From an uncultured Rhodospirillales bacterium (lineage in GTDB: Bacteria; Pseudomonadota; Alphaproteobacteria; CACIAM-22H2), in assembly GCA_937926175.1 (NCBI GenBank), contig CALANV010000007.1, forward strand, positions 3,217 to 67,216: DNA of 64,000 nt, in the 5' to 3' direction. The position numbers and the translations under genes were made by a program. This document shows, piece by piece, positions 16,382 through 25,369 of the stretch. Position 1 is the first letter of the stretch. Every line of letters begins with the position of its first letter. The notes beneath the pieces are model-generated. The model was not told the origin of the DNA, ran no database searches, and worked only from the letters and a program-made list of their open reading frames with translations.

Positions 16382-17581
16382 ATGGCTGCTCCTGCCGAGC
16401 CCGGGTCGAAGGATGTGTCGCGCTCGCTGATCGTGCTGAGCACCGCGACGTTCTGTTCGGGAGCAAACATGCGGGTGACCGACCCGCTGTTGCCGCAGAT
16501 CGCCGAGGCGTTCGCGATACCGATCGGCGATGCGGCCATCGTCGCGACGGCGTTCACCATCGCGTACGGAATTTCCCAGGTCTTTTACGGCCTCCTCGGC
16601 GACCGCATCGGCAAGTACACGGTCGTGACGTTTGCCGTGCTCGTCTCCGGCCTCGGGACTGCCGCCGGTGCCTTTGCGGGCGACGTTCCGGTTCTGGCCG
16701 CCTTGCGGCTGCTGAGCGGCAGCACGGCCGGTGCGATCATTCCGCTCGGAATGGCCTATGTCGGCGACGTCGTGCCGTTCGAGCAGCGGCAGGCGGTGCT
16801 GGCCAAGTTCATTTCCGGGCAGATCATCGGCATGCTGGCCGGGCAGGCCTTGGGCGGCATCCTGGGGGAGTATGTCGGCTGGCGCGGTGCGTTGCTGTGC
16901 CTCGGCGCGCTGTTCATCCTCGTGTTCTTCATGCTTGCTGCCGAGCGCCGATCCGGCCGGGTGGTCGAGGTGACGACGGGTGGCAGTGCCAGCGTCCTGC
17001 GCCAGTACAAGACGCTTCTTCAATCCGGCCGGGTACGCCTGATCACGGGGACCGCTTTCGTCGAAGGCATGCTGGCCTGGGGCGGGCTCACCTTCATCGG
17101 CGCATATCTTCGCCAAGCCTACGGCCTGGGATTCGATACCGTCGGTCTTCTGCTAGCAACGTTCGGCCTCGGCGGACTGGTGTACGTGACGACGGCGCGG
17201 CAATTCCTCGGCAAGCTGGGCGAGCGCCGCATGGTCAGGCTCGGCGGGGCGACGCTTGGCCTTGCCTTCCTGTGCATCGCCGCAGCGCCGCCCATCTGGA
17301 TGTTCGTGCCCCTGATCATCGCGTCCGGCATGGGGTTCTACCTCATGCACAACACGCTGCAGACACACGCGACCCAGATGGCACCCAAGTCACGCGGCCT
17401 CGGCGTCTCGTTCTTTGCCTCGTGCTTCTTTCTCGGCCAATCGCTCGGGATCACGCTTCTCGGCTGGACCGTCGACCATATCGGTTTCGAGCGAGCCTTC
17501 GTGTGGGTGGGGGTCCTGATCGCGGCGCTTGCCGCGTTTTTCGCGTGGCGACTGAGCCGGGACGCTGACGGAATGTCCTAG
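16382..17581 (+). CDS. Major facilitator superfamily transporter
   Basis: A 399-residue 12-helix MFS permease, resembling drug/aromatic-acid exporters. The loop 2-3 motif is GLLGDRIGKYTVV near residue 72, and later helices hold GQALGGILGEYVGWRGALL. The frame is open back to 16274, overlapping the GlcG-like gene, but a 19-bp tandem repeat sits in that leader and no good ribosome site is seen, so ATG 16382 is preferred. It may import or export a pathway compound. The stop codon interlocks with that of the convergent monooxygenase gene. Confidence 0.85.
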   Translation: MAAPAEPGSKDVSRSLIVLSTATFCSGANMRVTDPLLPQIAEAFAIPIGDAAIVATAFTIAYGISQVFYGLLGDRIGKYTVVTFAVLVSGLGTAAGAFAGDVPVLAALRLLSGSTAGAIIPLGMAYVGDVVPFEQRQAVLAKFISGQIIGMLAGQALGGILGEYVGWRGALLCLGALFILVFFMLAAERRSGRVVEVTTGGSASVLRQYKTLLQSGRVRLITGTAFVEGMLAWGGLTFIGAYLRQAYGLGFDTVGLLLATFGLGGLVYVTTARQFLGKLGERRMVRLGGATLGLAFLCIAAAPPIWMFVPLIIASGMGFYLMHNTLQTHATQMAPKSRGLGVSFFASCFFLGQSLGITLLGWTVDHIGFERAFVWVGVLIAALAAFFAWRLSRDADGMS

Positions 17582-18810
17582 GCGACGACGATGCCGTCGG
17601 CGACGGCGGTCTCGCGCATTACGGCTTCCGGCGTTCGGTACCGTTCGGCCATCTCCCGTTCCTGCGCGGTCCGGATCTGCGCCTGCATATAGGCACCGAG
17701 GTGACGGGCATGCGCGACGATCGCCTTGCCGAAGCGCAGGCGCGCGTCCTCGAACGCGGCGAGGCCGGCGGCAATCGAGTCCGATTTCGCCAACGCCTCC
17801 GTCAGCACCAACGCGTCACTTCCGGCCTTGGTGACGCCCATGCCGCAGTGGGGACGGGCCACGAAGGCGGCATCGCCGATAATGACGATGCGCCCAAAGA
17901 CGAGCTGCGGCGATTCGAGATCGTAGATCGGCTGAAAGAAAGGCTGCTCGGTTATCCGAACGACCTCGGCGAACTGCGGCGACAGCACCCGTTCGGCGGT
18001 GTCGCGAATATCGGCGATCACGCGGGCGCTGACCAAGTTGGGCGGAATGCCCTCCGGATGCAGGCGCCCCTCGTCGTCCGTCAGCAGGCGACGGAGTTCC
18101 ACATGCTCATCTGCCGGGCGATACCAGACCCAGTTGTATCGGCGCCGGCCCGGCTCCGTCGTGTTTCCGGCGCCGGCCACCGGGTATCCCAGCATTTGTT
18201 CGCGCGGCGGCAGGCAGAAGGCGAACCGTTCGAACATCGCAGCATGGGTGGCGGCCGAGAACGCCCGTTCCTCGGCGAGGCCGCGCCAGGCGACGTAGCC
18301 GGCATAGACGGGGCGCACGTCCGGCAGGAAGAAACTGCGGACGGTGGAGCGAATGCCGTCGGCCCCAACGATGAGATCGCCCGTGACCCGTTCGCCGTCG
18401 GCAAAGATCGCCGTCGCCTGCCGATCGTCCTGCTCGATGGCCACGAGCGCCTTGCCGAGATGATAGAGGCCGGGCGGCAAGGCCTCCTTCAGCGCCCAGT
18501 AGAGCCGGCCCCAGGCCGTGAGGATCTGACGGCAGGGGCGTTCACCCACGACCTCGCCCGCGGGCCCGAACGTGACGCGCCCGGGCACCTCGACGCCGAT
18601 CGTGCTGTCGATGGTGACCCCGGCCCGCTGCAGCACATCCATGAGTTCGGGATGCGTGACGATACCGGCGCCGCGGCCGGCCAGTTCCCTGGTCGATCGT
18701 TCATAGACCGAGACGTTCCAGCCGGACCGATACAGGAGATTTGCCGCGAACAGCCCGCCGAGCGACCCCCCGACGATGATGGCGCGGCGCGGAGCAGCAG
18801 AAGACGTCAT
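17578..18810 (-). CDS. FAD-dependent monooxygenase (2,6-dihydroxypyridine hydroxylase-like)
   Basis: A 410-residue class A flavoprotein hydroxylase. The FAD-binding fold opens with IIVGGSLGGLFAANLL (GGSLGG at residues 14-19), DLIVGADGIRSTVR is the DG motif, and VIIGDAAFVARPHCGMGVTKA is the GD motif that binds FAD. The sequence style recalls pyridine-ring hydroxylases such as 2,6-dihydroxypyridine 3-monooxygenase, but the substrate could be any phenolic or N-heteroaromatic acid. It is followed on the minus strand by nothing close; a VOC gene lies 23 bp upstream, so the two are probably co-transcribed. Confidence 0.88.
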   Translation of the reverse strand: MTSSAAPRRAIIVGGSLGGLFAANLLYRSGWNVSVYERSTRELAGRGAGIVTHPELMDVLQRAGVTIDSTIGVEVPGRVTFGPAGEVVGERPCRQILTAWGRLYWALKEALPPGLYHLGKALVAIEQDDRQATAIFADGERVTGDLIVGADGIRSTVRSFFLPDVRPVYAGYVAWRGLAEERAFSAATHAAMFERFAFCLPPREQMLGYPVAGAGNTTEPGRRRYNWVWYRPADEHVELRRLLTDDEGRLHPEGIPPNLVSARVIADIRDTAERVLSPQFAEVVRITEQPFFQPIYDLESPQLVFGRIVIIGDAAFVARPHCGMGVTKAGSDALVLTEALAKSDSIAAGLAAFEDARLRFGKAIVAHARHLGAYMQAQIRTAQEREMAERYRTPEAVMRETAVADGIVVA

Positions 18811-18833
18811 GGACCTGTCTCCGTCAGACGGGG

Positions 18834-19286
18834 TCAGGCGCTGGCGGATACCTTGGACCTCGACTCGGAGATTTCCGATGCCGGATAGTTGAGCTCGATC
18901 GTGACGCCGTTCGGGTCCTCGAGAAAGATCTGGTGCAGATTCAGGTCGGGAACCGTGCGCTCGCGGAACGGGATGTCGTTTTCCTTCAGACGGGCTTGCA
19001 TTGCCGCAAGCCCGGTTGCGGTGAACGCAATGTGATCGATGGTGCCCGTACCTTCGACGTCGTCGAGGTGCTTCTCGCCGAGATATTCGATCAGGCCCCG
19101 GGGATCGTTCTTATCGATGCCGACGATATGAACCACGGCGATTCCGTCGTTGTAGAGCCACAGGCCCGGAAACTTGAACGGAGGCCGGGGGCCGACCTCG
19201 AACCCCATGACGTCGACGTAAAACTTCCGGCACTCCTCAAGTTTCGTGGTGCGGATCGAGTAGTGATCGAGGCGCTGGATAGGCAT
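18834..19286 (-). CDS. VOC family protein
   Basis: A 150-residue vicinal-oxygen-chelate protein: LDHYSIRTTKLEECRKFYVD at the N-terminus, TIDHIAFTATG in the middle and PNGVTIELNYP near the end, carrying the expected His/His/Glu metal ligands. It is a paralogue of the VOC gene at 6350-6808. It is transcribed with the FAD monooxygenase and may process the ring-opened or lactone product. A GTGATAT-containing half-palindrome lies about 55 bp upstream. Confidence 0.85.
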   Translation of the reverse strand: MPIQRLDHYSIRTTKLEECRKFYVDVMGFEVGPRPPFKFPGLWLYNDGIAVVHIVGIDKNDPRGLIEYLGEKHLDDVEGTGTIDHIAFTATGLAAMQARLKENDIPFRERTVPDLNLHQIFLEDPNGVTIELNYPASEISESRSKVSASA

Positions 19287-19338
19287 GGCATGTCCTGTGG
19301 CGTCTGAAGCTCGGCCGGTCCAAAATTCTCAGGCCAAC

Positions 19339-19351
19339 GTGATATCTGTCA
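19339..19351. promoter_or_regulatory. Imperfect GntR-type operator
   Basis: GTGATATCTGTCA, about 55 bp before the VOC/monooxygenase genes, matches the left half and centre of the palindromes at 11039 and 11224 (GTGATAT-n-TCAC) but has one inserted/changed base in the right half. It is a candidate third site of the same regulator. Confidence 0.35.
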
Positions 19352-19401
19352 AGCGAACGGGGCGGGGTTTGCGGATCCGGAATATCGTGCGGGAGTGCGG
19401 G

Positions 19402-20055
19402 TCATGATCCGCTACGCGAACCGTCCGTCGGGAACGATTCATCGGCGGCGCCGAGCGTCCATTCGACGATGCGCCGCATCACCGAGCCGAGCGCCTCGTC
19501 GAACGCAAGGACGATACTCTGAAGATCCGTGCCATCAGCGCGTACGGTCTGTTCCGCCATGTACCCATTGATAATTGCGCGATCGGGCATGCGGATGAGT
19601 CGCACGTTGATCCGGACCCGGACGAGGGGCGGACCGGATCCGTCATACTCTGCCTGAAATTCGCGCAGCTCCGGGCGAAGGATGAGGTCCGGCCGCAATG
19701 TCGCCGACTCCCGAGCCACCGAGACGATCTTTCCGGAGTTCTCGAAGGACTCGATCAGCAGCGTTTGAACCATCGCCGGTGCCGTATCGGTCCAGCTGGC
19801 ATTGGCGTAATACTCCAGCGACACGGGCGAGCGCTGCAACGCGATTCGGCCGGTGCTGAGTCCGGCAGACGCGATCGGTCGTTCCACGACGAGCTGACGG
19901 TTCAACCCTGGCAGATCCGGCACGAAGGTGCTCTTCGGCGTCAGCGTGTAGAGGTTCGGCGGCTCGCCGCTGCCGGGCAGCTGGCAGGCACCGAGCAGCA
20001 ACCCGACCATCAGAAGAAGCGGCAGAACGCGGCAGCGGGGAGAAACGGCGGTCAT
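19402..20055 (-). CDS. ABC-type transport auxiliary lipoprotein (PqiC-like)
   Basis: A 217-residue outer-membrane-type lipoprotein: hydrophobic leader and lipobox LLGAC with Cys24 as the lipidated residue, followed by NLYTLTPKSTF, the hallmark of the PqiC/ABC-transport auxiliary family. It is the last gene of an Mla-type operon and its ATG overlaps the end of the MCE gene by 4 bp. It probably anchors the MCE assembly to the outer membrane for lipid transfer. Confidence 0.9.
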   Translation of the reverse strand: MTAVSPRCRVLPLLLMVGLLLGACQLPGSGEPPNLYTLTPKSTFVPDLPGLNRQLVVERPIASAGLSTGRIALQRSPVSLEYYANASWTDTAPAMVQTLLIESFENSGKIVSVARESATLRPDLILRPELREFQAEYDGSGPPLVRVRINVRLIRMPDRAIINGYMAEQTVRADGTDLQSIVLAFDEALGSVMRRIVEWTLGAADESFPTDGSRSGS

Positions 20056-21026
20056 CGGGCCTCGAAACCTTTGTACTGGTCGCCGAAAAGAAACCGCGCC
20101 GGATCGCGTTCCAGCCGGTAGGCGATCTGCGAAAGAGTCGCGACCAGTGTCCGCGTCTCGGCGATGAGCTGTGACAGATCGTACAGACCCGAGTTCGTGA
20201 AATCGCGGATCGGGGGCCGGTTCTCCGCCACCATCTGGTCGAAGTTGTGCCCGAGCCGCGCGAAGGAGCGGGCGGCCGCACGCATGTCGGTCATGGCCGC
20301 GTCTGCGTCGGCCACGATCCTGCCGACTTTGGGATCGATCTGCCGGACGAGGGCATCGAGTTCCCCGGCGAGGGATCTCACCGCGGCCGCCGTCGCCTGC
20401 AAATCGGCAGTCGTCGCCGAGATGTCGGCAACCGTCCGTTCGACGGCGCCCGACGAGCGGGCGAGGGCGTCGCTGAACGTCGCGAGATTGTCGAGAATTT
20501 TATTGATCCTCTGCTGGTTCTCGGCGTTCAACAGGTCGTTGGTGCGCATCGCGACGGCGGACAGACGCGCGAGGAGCTCCGGCGTGTTCTCGAAGACCTG
20601 CTCGATCGGCGACGGCTTCGACGGGATCACCGCGCGCAGCTTGCCGGGGCGCGGCTGCAGCAACGGGGCGGCCTGCGTGCCGCCGGAGAGCTGAACGAAG
20701 CTGAGGCCGGTGATCCCCTGCAGCTGCAGCGACGCGATCGTATCCGTCTTGATCGGCGTGCCGGGTCTCAGCGCAAGGGTCACTTCGATCAGCTCCACGT
20801 TCTCGGCATCGATCTCGATACTCGCGACGGTACCGACCGGGACGCCGCGATAGCGTACCGGCGAGCCGACGCTGAGGCCGGTCACGGAGCCGCGGAAGTA
20901 CACGTAATAATAGGTGCTGTCGTCCTGGATCCGCGGGCGTGCGAGCCAGAAGGCGAATCCGATCATGCCGGTGAGGAGCGTCAGCACGAACATGCCGACC
21001 AGGAAATAACTTGCCCGCGTCTCCAT
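20052..21026 (-). CDS. mlaD: MCE/MlaD family lipid transport protein
   Basis: A 324-residue protein with one N-terminal membrane helix (FLVGMFVLTLLTGMIGFAFW, residues 8-27) and a single MCE domain (VYFRGSVTGLSVGSPVRYRGVPVG, with the LQLQGITGLSFVQLSGG loop). A long helical C-terminal part (about residues 150-300) follows, as expected for a periplasm-spanning tunnel. It is anchored in the inner membrane and carries phospholipid between permease and outer membrane. It has 3 bp to the ATPase gene. Confidence 0.92.
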   Translation of the reverse strand: METRASYFLVGMFVLTLLTGMIGFAFWLARPRIQDDSTYYYVYFRGSVTGLSVGSPVRYRGVPVGTVASIEIDAENVELIEVTLALRPGTPIKTDTIASLQLQGITGLSFVQLSGGTQAAPLLQPRPGKLRAVIPSKPSPIEQVFENTPELLARLSAVAMRTNDLLNAENQQRINKILDNLATFSDALARSSGAVERTVADISATTADLQATAAAVRSLAGELDALVRQIDPKVGRIVADADAAMTDMRAAARSFARLGHNFDQMVAENRPPIRDFTNSGLYDLSQLIAETRTLVATLSQIAYRLERDPARFLFGDQYKGFEAR

Positions 21027-21029
21027 CGA

Positions 21030-21809
21030 TCAAGCTTCCATTTCTCGCGCGCGGAGCGCCGCCCGAGCCCGTGGCCCGTGAAAATACGCCTGAATCCAAG
21101 GGTGTGTTTCAGCCAGCAGATCCTGGAGCGTGCCGACGATGACACGCCCGTCGACCAGGACGGCGACGCGGTCTCCGATCGCGGCCAGCGTATCGAGATC
21201 GTGCGTGACGATTACGACCGTCAGATTCAGGCTTTGCTGGAGATCGCGGATGAGCCGGTCGAACTCCGTCGCCGCGATCGGGTCGAGCCCTGCCGTCGGC
21301 TCGTCGAGGAAAAGGACCTCGGGGTCAAGGGCCAGCGCGCGGGCGAGTGCCGCACGTTTGCGCATGCCGCCAGACAGCTCGCTCGGATACTTCGCCCCCG
21401 TATCCGGCGGCAATCCGACCATGCCGATCTTCACCCGGATCAGGTCGCCGACAAGCTTGGCGGGAAGGTGCGTATGCTCGTTGAAGGGAACGCGCACGTT
21501 CTGGGCAACCGTCATCGAGCTGAACAATGCCCCGTTCTGGAAGAGGACGCCCCAGCGACGTTCGATTTCGCGACGTGTCCGCTCGTCGGCCGACCACAGA
21601 TCCTGCCCGAACACTTCGACAACGCCGGCGTCCGGCCGGCGCAGGCCGATCATCGTCCGCAGCAGGACCGACTTGCCGGTTCCGGATCCGCCGACCAGCG
21701 CCAGGATCTCGCCTCGCCGAACATCCAGATCGAGTCCATCGTGCACGACCTGCGATCCGAACCGGGTGACGAGTCCGCGAACGCGAATGACGGGTGGGGC
21801 TTCCTGCAT
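21030..21809 (-). CDS. mlaF: ABC transporter ATP-binding protein (MlaF-like)
   Basis: A 259-residue ATPase: Walker A GGSGTGKSVLL, signature LSGGMRKRAALARAL, Walker B VLFLDEPTAGLD, switch His in VIVTHDLDTL. The KIGMVGLPPDTGAKYPSELSGG arrangement is typical of MlaF/MkI-type ATPases of the Mce system. It drives the MlaE permease encoded 18 bp upstream. Confidence 0.93.
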   Translation of the reverse strand: MQEAPPVIRVRGLVTRFGSQVVHDGLDLDVRRGEILALVGGSGTGKSVLLRTMIGLRRPDAGVVEVFGQDLWSADERTRREIERRWGVLFQNGALFSSMTVAQNVRVPFNEHTHLPAKLVGDLIRVKIGMVGLPPDTGAKYPSELSGGMRKRAALARALALDPEVLFLDEPTAGLDPIAATEFDRLIRDLQQSLNLTVVIVTHDLDTLAAIGDRVAVLVDGRVIVGTLQDLLAETHPWIQAYFHGPRARAALRAREMEA

Positions 21810-21827
21810 CGTGCGACGTCGCCCCCG

Positions 21828-22988
21828 CTAGATGCCGATCGACGAGAAGAAGATCGAGAAGAGAGCGTTGGCGACGATCACGAGAAAAATCGACTCGACG
21901 ACGGCCTTGGTCGTCTGGCGCCCCACGCCTTCCGCACCCCCCTCGACGCGGAGTCCCTCGTAGCAGCCTGCCATCCCGATGAGGAGGGCGAAGAACGGCG
22001 CCTTGATGATGCCGATCCAGAACATGGTCGTGCTGATCGCCGAGCTCAACTGCGTCAGAAACTGGCCGGTCGAAATGTTCAGGGCAACCAGCGACATCAC
22101 GGCGCCGCCGATCAGCGCCATCATATCGGCGAAGAACACGAGCAGCGGCAATGCGATCATCATGGCAAGCAGCCGGGGCAGCACCAACACCTCGATCGGA
22201 TCGAGCCCCATCGTGCGCATGGCGTCGATCTCCTCGTTCACCAGCATCGTGCCGATTTCGGCGGTGAAGGCGCTGCCCGAGCGGCCGGCGACCATGACGG
22301 CGGTCAGCAGCACGCCGAGCTCACGCAGGACGGAGATGCCGAGCAGATTGACCGTGAAGATTTCCGCGCCGTAGGCGCGCAATTGGTCGGCGCCCTGATA
22401 GGCGAGCACGATCCCGATCAGGAACGACAGCAGGCCGACGATCGGTATCGCGTCCAGACCGATCCGCTCGATGTGGCTCAGCAGGGAGATGAGTCGCAGA
22501 CGCCTCGGCCGCACCAGCGTGCGCGTCAGCGCGACGGTGCACATGCCGCAGAACGTGACGAGGTTGCGCGCGCGGCGAAACACCGTGAACGTCGTGCTGC
22601 CGATACGTTCGACCATGGCGCGGATCGGCCACACGAGCGGCCGGGCGAGAGGCTGCCGCTCCTCCACCACGTGCTGCATCCGCGTGAGGAGGGCGGTGTG
22701 AGCCGGGCTCGCCCCGGACAGATCGATCTGGTGACCGTCATGCGTCAGCCGCCGGACCAGCCGGAACAGCAGCCAGGCACCTGCCGTATCGAGTGCGGTC
22801 AGCTGCGTGAAGTCGATACGTACCCTGCCGGCCGCCGGATTCAGCCCCGATATCGGCTGCACCAGAGATTCGATCGAAGAGAGCGTCCAGCGGCCACCAA
22901 GAATCAGCATGAACCAACCGTTCGCCGACGCCGTCCGGAACCAACCGGCTTCCTGAGGTTGCGTTGCGAGAGCCTGCGCTGCAGCCAT
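21828..22988 (-). CDS. mlaE: MlaE-type permease with fused N-terminal STAS domain
   Basis: A 386-residue inner-membrane protein. Residues about 20-110 form a STAS-like domain (FTQLTALDTAGAWLLFRLVR), the role filled by separate MlaB in E. coli. The rest is the MlaE permease, with LPRLLAMMIALPLLVFFADM and the SGSAFTAEIGTMLVNEEIDA loop. Start 22988 is chosen because GGAGG lies about 9 bp before it; the open frame continues 50 codons upstream without support. It is first in the operon E-F-D-lipoprotein, which moves phospholipids between membranes. Confidence 0.92.
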   Translation of the reverse strand: MAAAQALATQPQEAGWFRTASANGWFMLILGGRWTLSSIESLVQPISGLNPAAGRVRIDFTQLTALDTAGAWLLFRLVRRLTHDGHQIDLSGASPAHTALLTRMQHVVEERQPLARPLVWPIRAMVERIGSTTFTVFRRARNLVTFCGMCTVALTRTLVRPRRLRLISLLSHIERIGLDAIPIVGLLSFLIGIVLAYQGADQLRAYGAEIFTVNLLGISVLRELGVLLTAVMVAGRSGSAFTAEIGTMLVNEEIDAMRTMGLDPIEVLVLPRLLAMMIALPLLVFFADMMALIGGAVMSLVALNISTGQFLTQLSSAISTTMFWIGIIKAPFFALLIGMAGCYEGLRVEGGAEGVGRQTTKAVVESIFLVIVANALFSIFFSSIGI

Positions 22989-23219
22989 GGGGGTCCGCCT
23001 CCGTACCGGTTTTACGATTCGGACAGTATCAAGGGGCGGAACGAAAGAGAGTTTCAGGAGAAATCTGGAGGTATCTTTGTGTGTCGGCGTGCGGGCGTGA
23101 AACAACGGCTTGCGCCCCGACCGGCGTGACCCGGCCAATACTTAGGCATCAGCCGATGTCGTGCCGGATGATTCCTTCGGACGATATCCCGAAGTTTGCA
23201 GACGCGAGCGGTACCCGCC

Positions 23220-23238
23220 GTTCGACCGACGGTCGAAC
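23220..23238. repeat. Palindrome between quiC end and mla operon start
   Basis: GTTCGACC-GAC-GGTCGAAC is a perfect 8-bp inverted repeat with a 3-nt centre, 6 bp past the end of the minus-strand quiC gene. It may terminate quiC transcription, or be an operator for the mla promoter region. No T run is present. Confidence 0.4.
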
Positions 23239-23243
23239 CACGT

Positions 23244-25196
23244 TCAAAGAAGATCCGGGAGCTCGTCGACCGTGCTCTTGCGCCGGTAGTTCTGCGCCGC
23301 CATGCGTATCGGCGCGTTCGCGGCGCCGTACATGTCATAGGACCCGACGCGCTGCACGATCTCGATGAAAAACCGGTCGGCGAACGAGTCGGTGTAGACC
23401 TGGAAGTACTCGCCATCGGCAGACCGGTCGTAAAGAATGTTGTCGCCGCGGAGCCTTGCGACGAGATCGGCCGGAAGGTCGAAGCGCGCCATCAGGTCGT
23501 CATAATAGTTCGCCGGAATGCTCAGCAGTCGGACGCCATTGTCCCGCAGTCGACGTGCGGCTGCGAAGATGTCCGTCGTTCTGAAGGCGATGTGATGGAC
23601 GCCGGCGCCGGCAAACGCCGATACGGAGCGGGCCGCGACCGTATTCCGGCTGTCGGAGGTGTTGAGCGGAAACCGGATCGCACGATTTCGGCTCGCGACG
23701 GCACGACTGCGGACGAGTCCGTAGGGGTCGGGCAGGACCCAGGTATCTTCCGGCTCCAGACCGAGGATGGAACGGTAGAAAAGAGTCCAGCTGTCGAGCT
23801 GACCTTCGGGGAGCGCTCGGGCGACGTGATCGATCGTCTGAAGGCCGATCCCGGTGTCGCCGCCGGAAGAAGTATCCTCGAGGACGAAGTCGGTCTCGAG
23901 CGGACCAGCGCCGGGGACCTTCTCCGCAACGAAGTAGATCAGGCTTCCGTCGAGTGATCGCACCGCGGGGATCGCCCACTCGTTGGGCCCCACCCGGCCA
24001 TCGAAACGGGCGCATCCAAAGGCCTCGGCCCGGCTCAAGGCCTGCAGATCGTCGTCGGTCCGAAGACCGATGGCGCAGATCGAGGGACCGTGGACGAGGA
24101 AATAGGAATGTGCGAACGACCCGGGTTCGGCATTGAGGACGATGCTGATTTCGCCCTGCCGGTACAACGTGACGTTCTTGGTGCGGTGACGGCCGGCCCG
24201 GCGGAATCCCAGCTGGTCCAGCCACGTCGCAAGCGCAGTCTGCGTCGCATCGTCGACGGCGAATTCGACGAACGAGATGCCCCCGAGCACAGGCACCGGC
24301 GGCGGATCGAACAACTCGACCCGCCTGACCTGCGGCGGACGAGGAGTGGGCTCGGGCGCCGTGGCGTCGTCGGCCGACCGCAGCCGATGGCGTACCTGCT
24401 CCTCCAAATAAAGCAGCGACCGCATTCCGTCGCTGGCAGTGGGCCGCGTCGGCGAGGCACGGAATTCGTCGTTGAAGACTTCGAGCGAGATCGGCCCGGC
24501 ATAGCCGGCACGCACGACCTGCGCGAGGAAGCCCGCCACGTCGAGATCGCCCTGGCCGGGGAAGCACCGGAAATGCCGGCTCCAGGACATCACGTCCATG
24601 CGCAGACGCGGGGCGTCGGCGAGCTGCACGAAGAATATCCGCGCCCCCGGTATGTCGGCGATTCTGGCGATGTCGTCGTCGAGCGCTAACGTGTGGAAGC
24701 TGTCGAGGATGAGGCCGAGATGCGGATGCGCGGCCCGCTCGACGATCCGCCAGGCATGTCCATAGGTGCGGACCCGCGTTCCCCAGGCGAGCGCCTCGTA
24801 TCCGATCCTGAGGCCGTGTCGGGCGGCGCGGTCGGCCAGTTCATGGAGCTGCGCCGCCGCCCGTTCATCATCGTCGATGGCGCCCGGAGAGACGTTCGAG
24901 CACACGAGCATCAGCGGCGCCCCCAGTTCCTGCATGACCTCGAACTTGCGTTCGGCGCGAGCGAGATTTCGCCGGAACTGGTCATCGGGCACGCCTTCGA
25001 AATTGCGGAACGGCTGGTAGAGGGCGATCTTCAGACCAAGATCGGCGACGCACACACGGACATCGCGCGGGGACCCGTCAAAGCACAGGAGATCGTTCTC
25101 GAAGATTTCGACGGCGTCGAACCGCGCCGCAGCGGCCGCCTTGAGCTTTTCCTTCAACGTTCCACTGAGCGAAACCGTTGCGATCGAGCGCCGCAT
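23244..25196 (-). CDS. quiC: 3-dehydroshikimate dehydratase, two-domain (QuiC-type)
   Basis: A 650-residue fusion. Residues 1 to about 270 form a xylose-isomerase-like TIM barrel (KAAAAARFDAVEIFENDLL, then HPHLGLILDSFHTLAL and ISLEVFNDEFR with metal-ligand acidic/His residues). From about 300 to the end is a 4-hydroxyphenylpyruvate-dioxygenase-like VOC part (VHHIAFRTTDIF, FFIEIVQRV). This architecture is that of bacterial QuiC1, where the barrel dehydrates 3-dehydroshikimate to protocatechuate and the second domain's role is less clear. It supplies the substrate of the pca genes nearby. It is divergent from a GntR gene across a 20-bp palindrome. Confidence 0.9.
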   Translation of the reverse strand: MRRSIATVSLSGTLKEKLKAAAAARFDAVEIFENDLLCFDGSPRDVRVCVADLGLKIALYQPFRNFEGVPDDQFRRNLARAERKFEVMQELGAPLMLVCSNVSPGAIDDDERAAAQLHELADRAARHGLRIGYEALAWGTRVRTYGHAWRIVERAAHPHLGLILDSFHTLALDDDIARIADIPGARIFFVQLADAPRLRMDVMSWSRHFRCFPGQGDLDVAGFLAQVVRAGYAGPISLEVFNDEFRASPTRPTASDGMRSLLYLEEQVRHRLRSADDATAPEPTPRPPQVRRVELFDPPPVPVLGGISFVEFAVDDATQTALATWLDQLGFRRAGRHRTKNVTLYRQGEISIVLNAEPGSFAHSYFLVHGPSICAIGLRTDDDLQALSRAEAFGCARFDGRVGPNEWAIPAVRSLDGSLIYFVAEKVPGAGPLETDFVLEDTSSGGDTGIGLQTIDHVARALPEGQLDSWTLFYRSILGLEPEDTWVLPDPYGLVRSRAVASRNRAIRFPLNTSDSRNTVAARSVSAFAGAGVHHIAFRTTDIFAAARRLRDNGVRLLSIPANYYDDLMARFDLPADLVARLRGDNILYDRSADGEYFQVYTDSFADRFFIEIVQRVGSYDMYGAANAPIRMAAQNYRRKSTVDELPDLL

Positions 25197-25216
25197 CCGA
25201 TCCTCCCTGTATATAA

Positions 25217-25236
25217 AAATATGATATTACATATTT
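25217..25236. promoter_or_regulatory. AT-rich operator between quiC and gntR
   Basis: AAATATGATATTACATATTT has perfect 7-bp arms (AAATATG/CATATTT) around ATATTA, 21 bp before quiC and inside the shared intergenic region. The AT-richness stands out in this GC-rich DNA. It is the likely binding site of the divergent GntR protein. Confidence 0.6.
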
Positions 25237-25369
25237 AATCAGACAAAAAGGACTCTCATCGGTTACAACCCTGAAAATCGGGGGTAGCGGTTTCCTTGCT
25301 GTAACGCGGTGAAACGGGCAAAAATCCCGCGTGCGGGGATTCCGCATGGGGTGGAGGTACGGCACGCAC

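Noticed and set aside
20247..23129. A 960-codon open frame antisense to the Mla operon
   Set aside because: It runs opposite to four well-matched genes and has the composition of a GC-rich shadow; no ribosome site or family motif.
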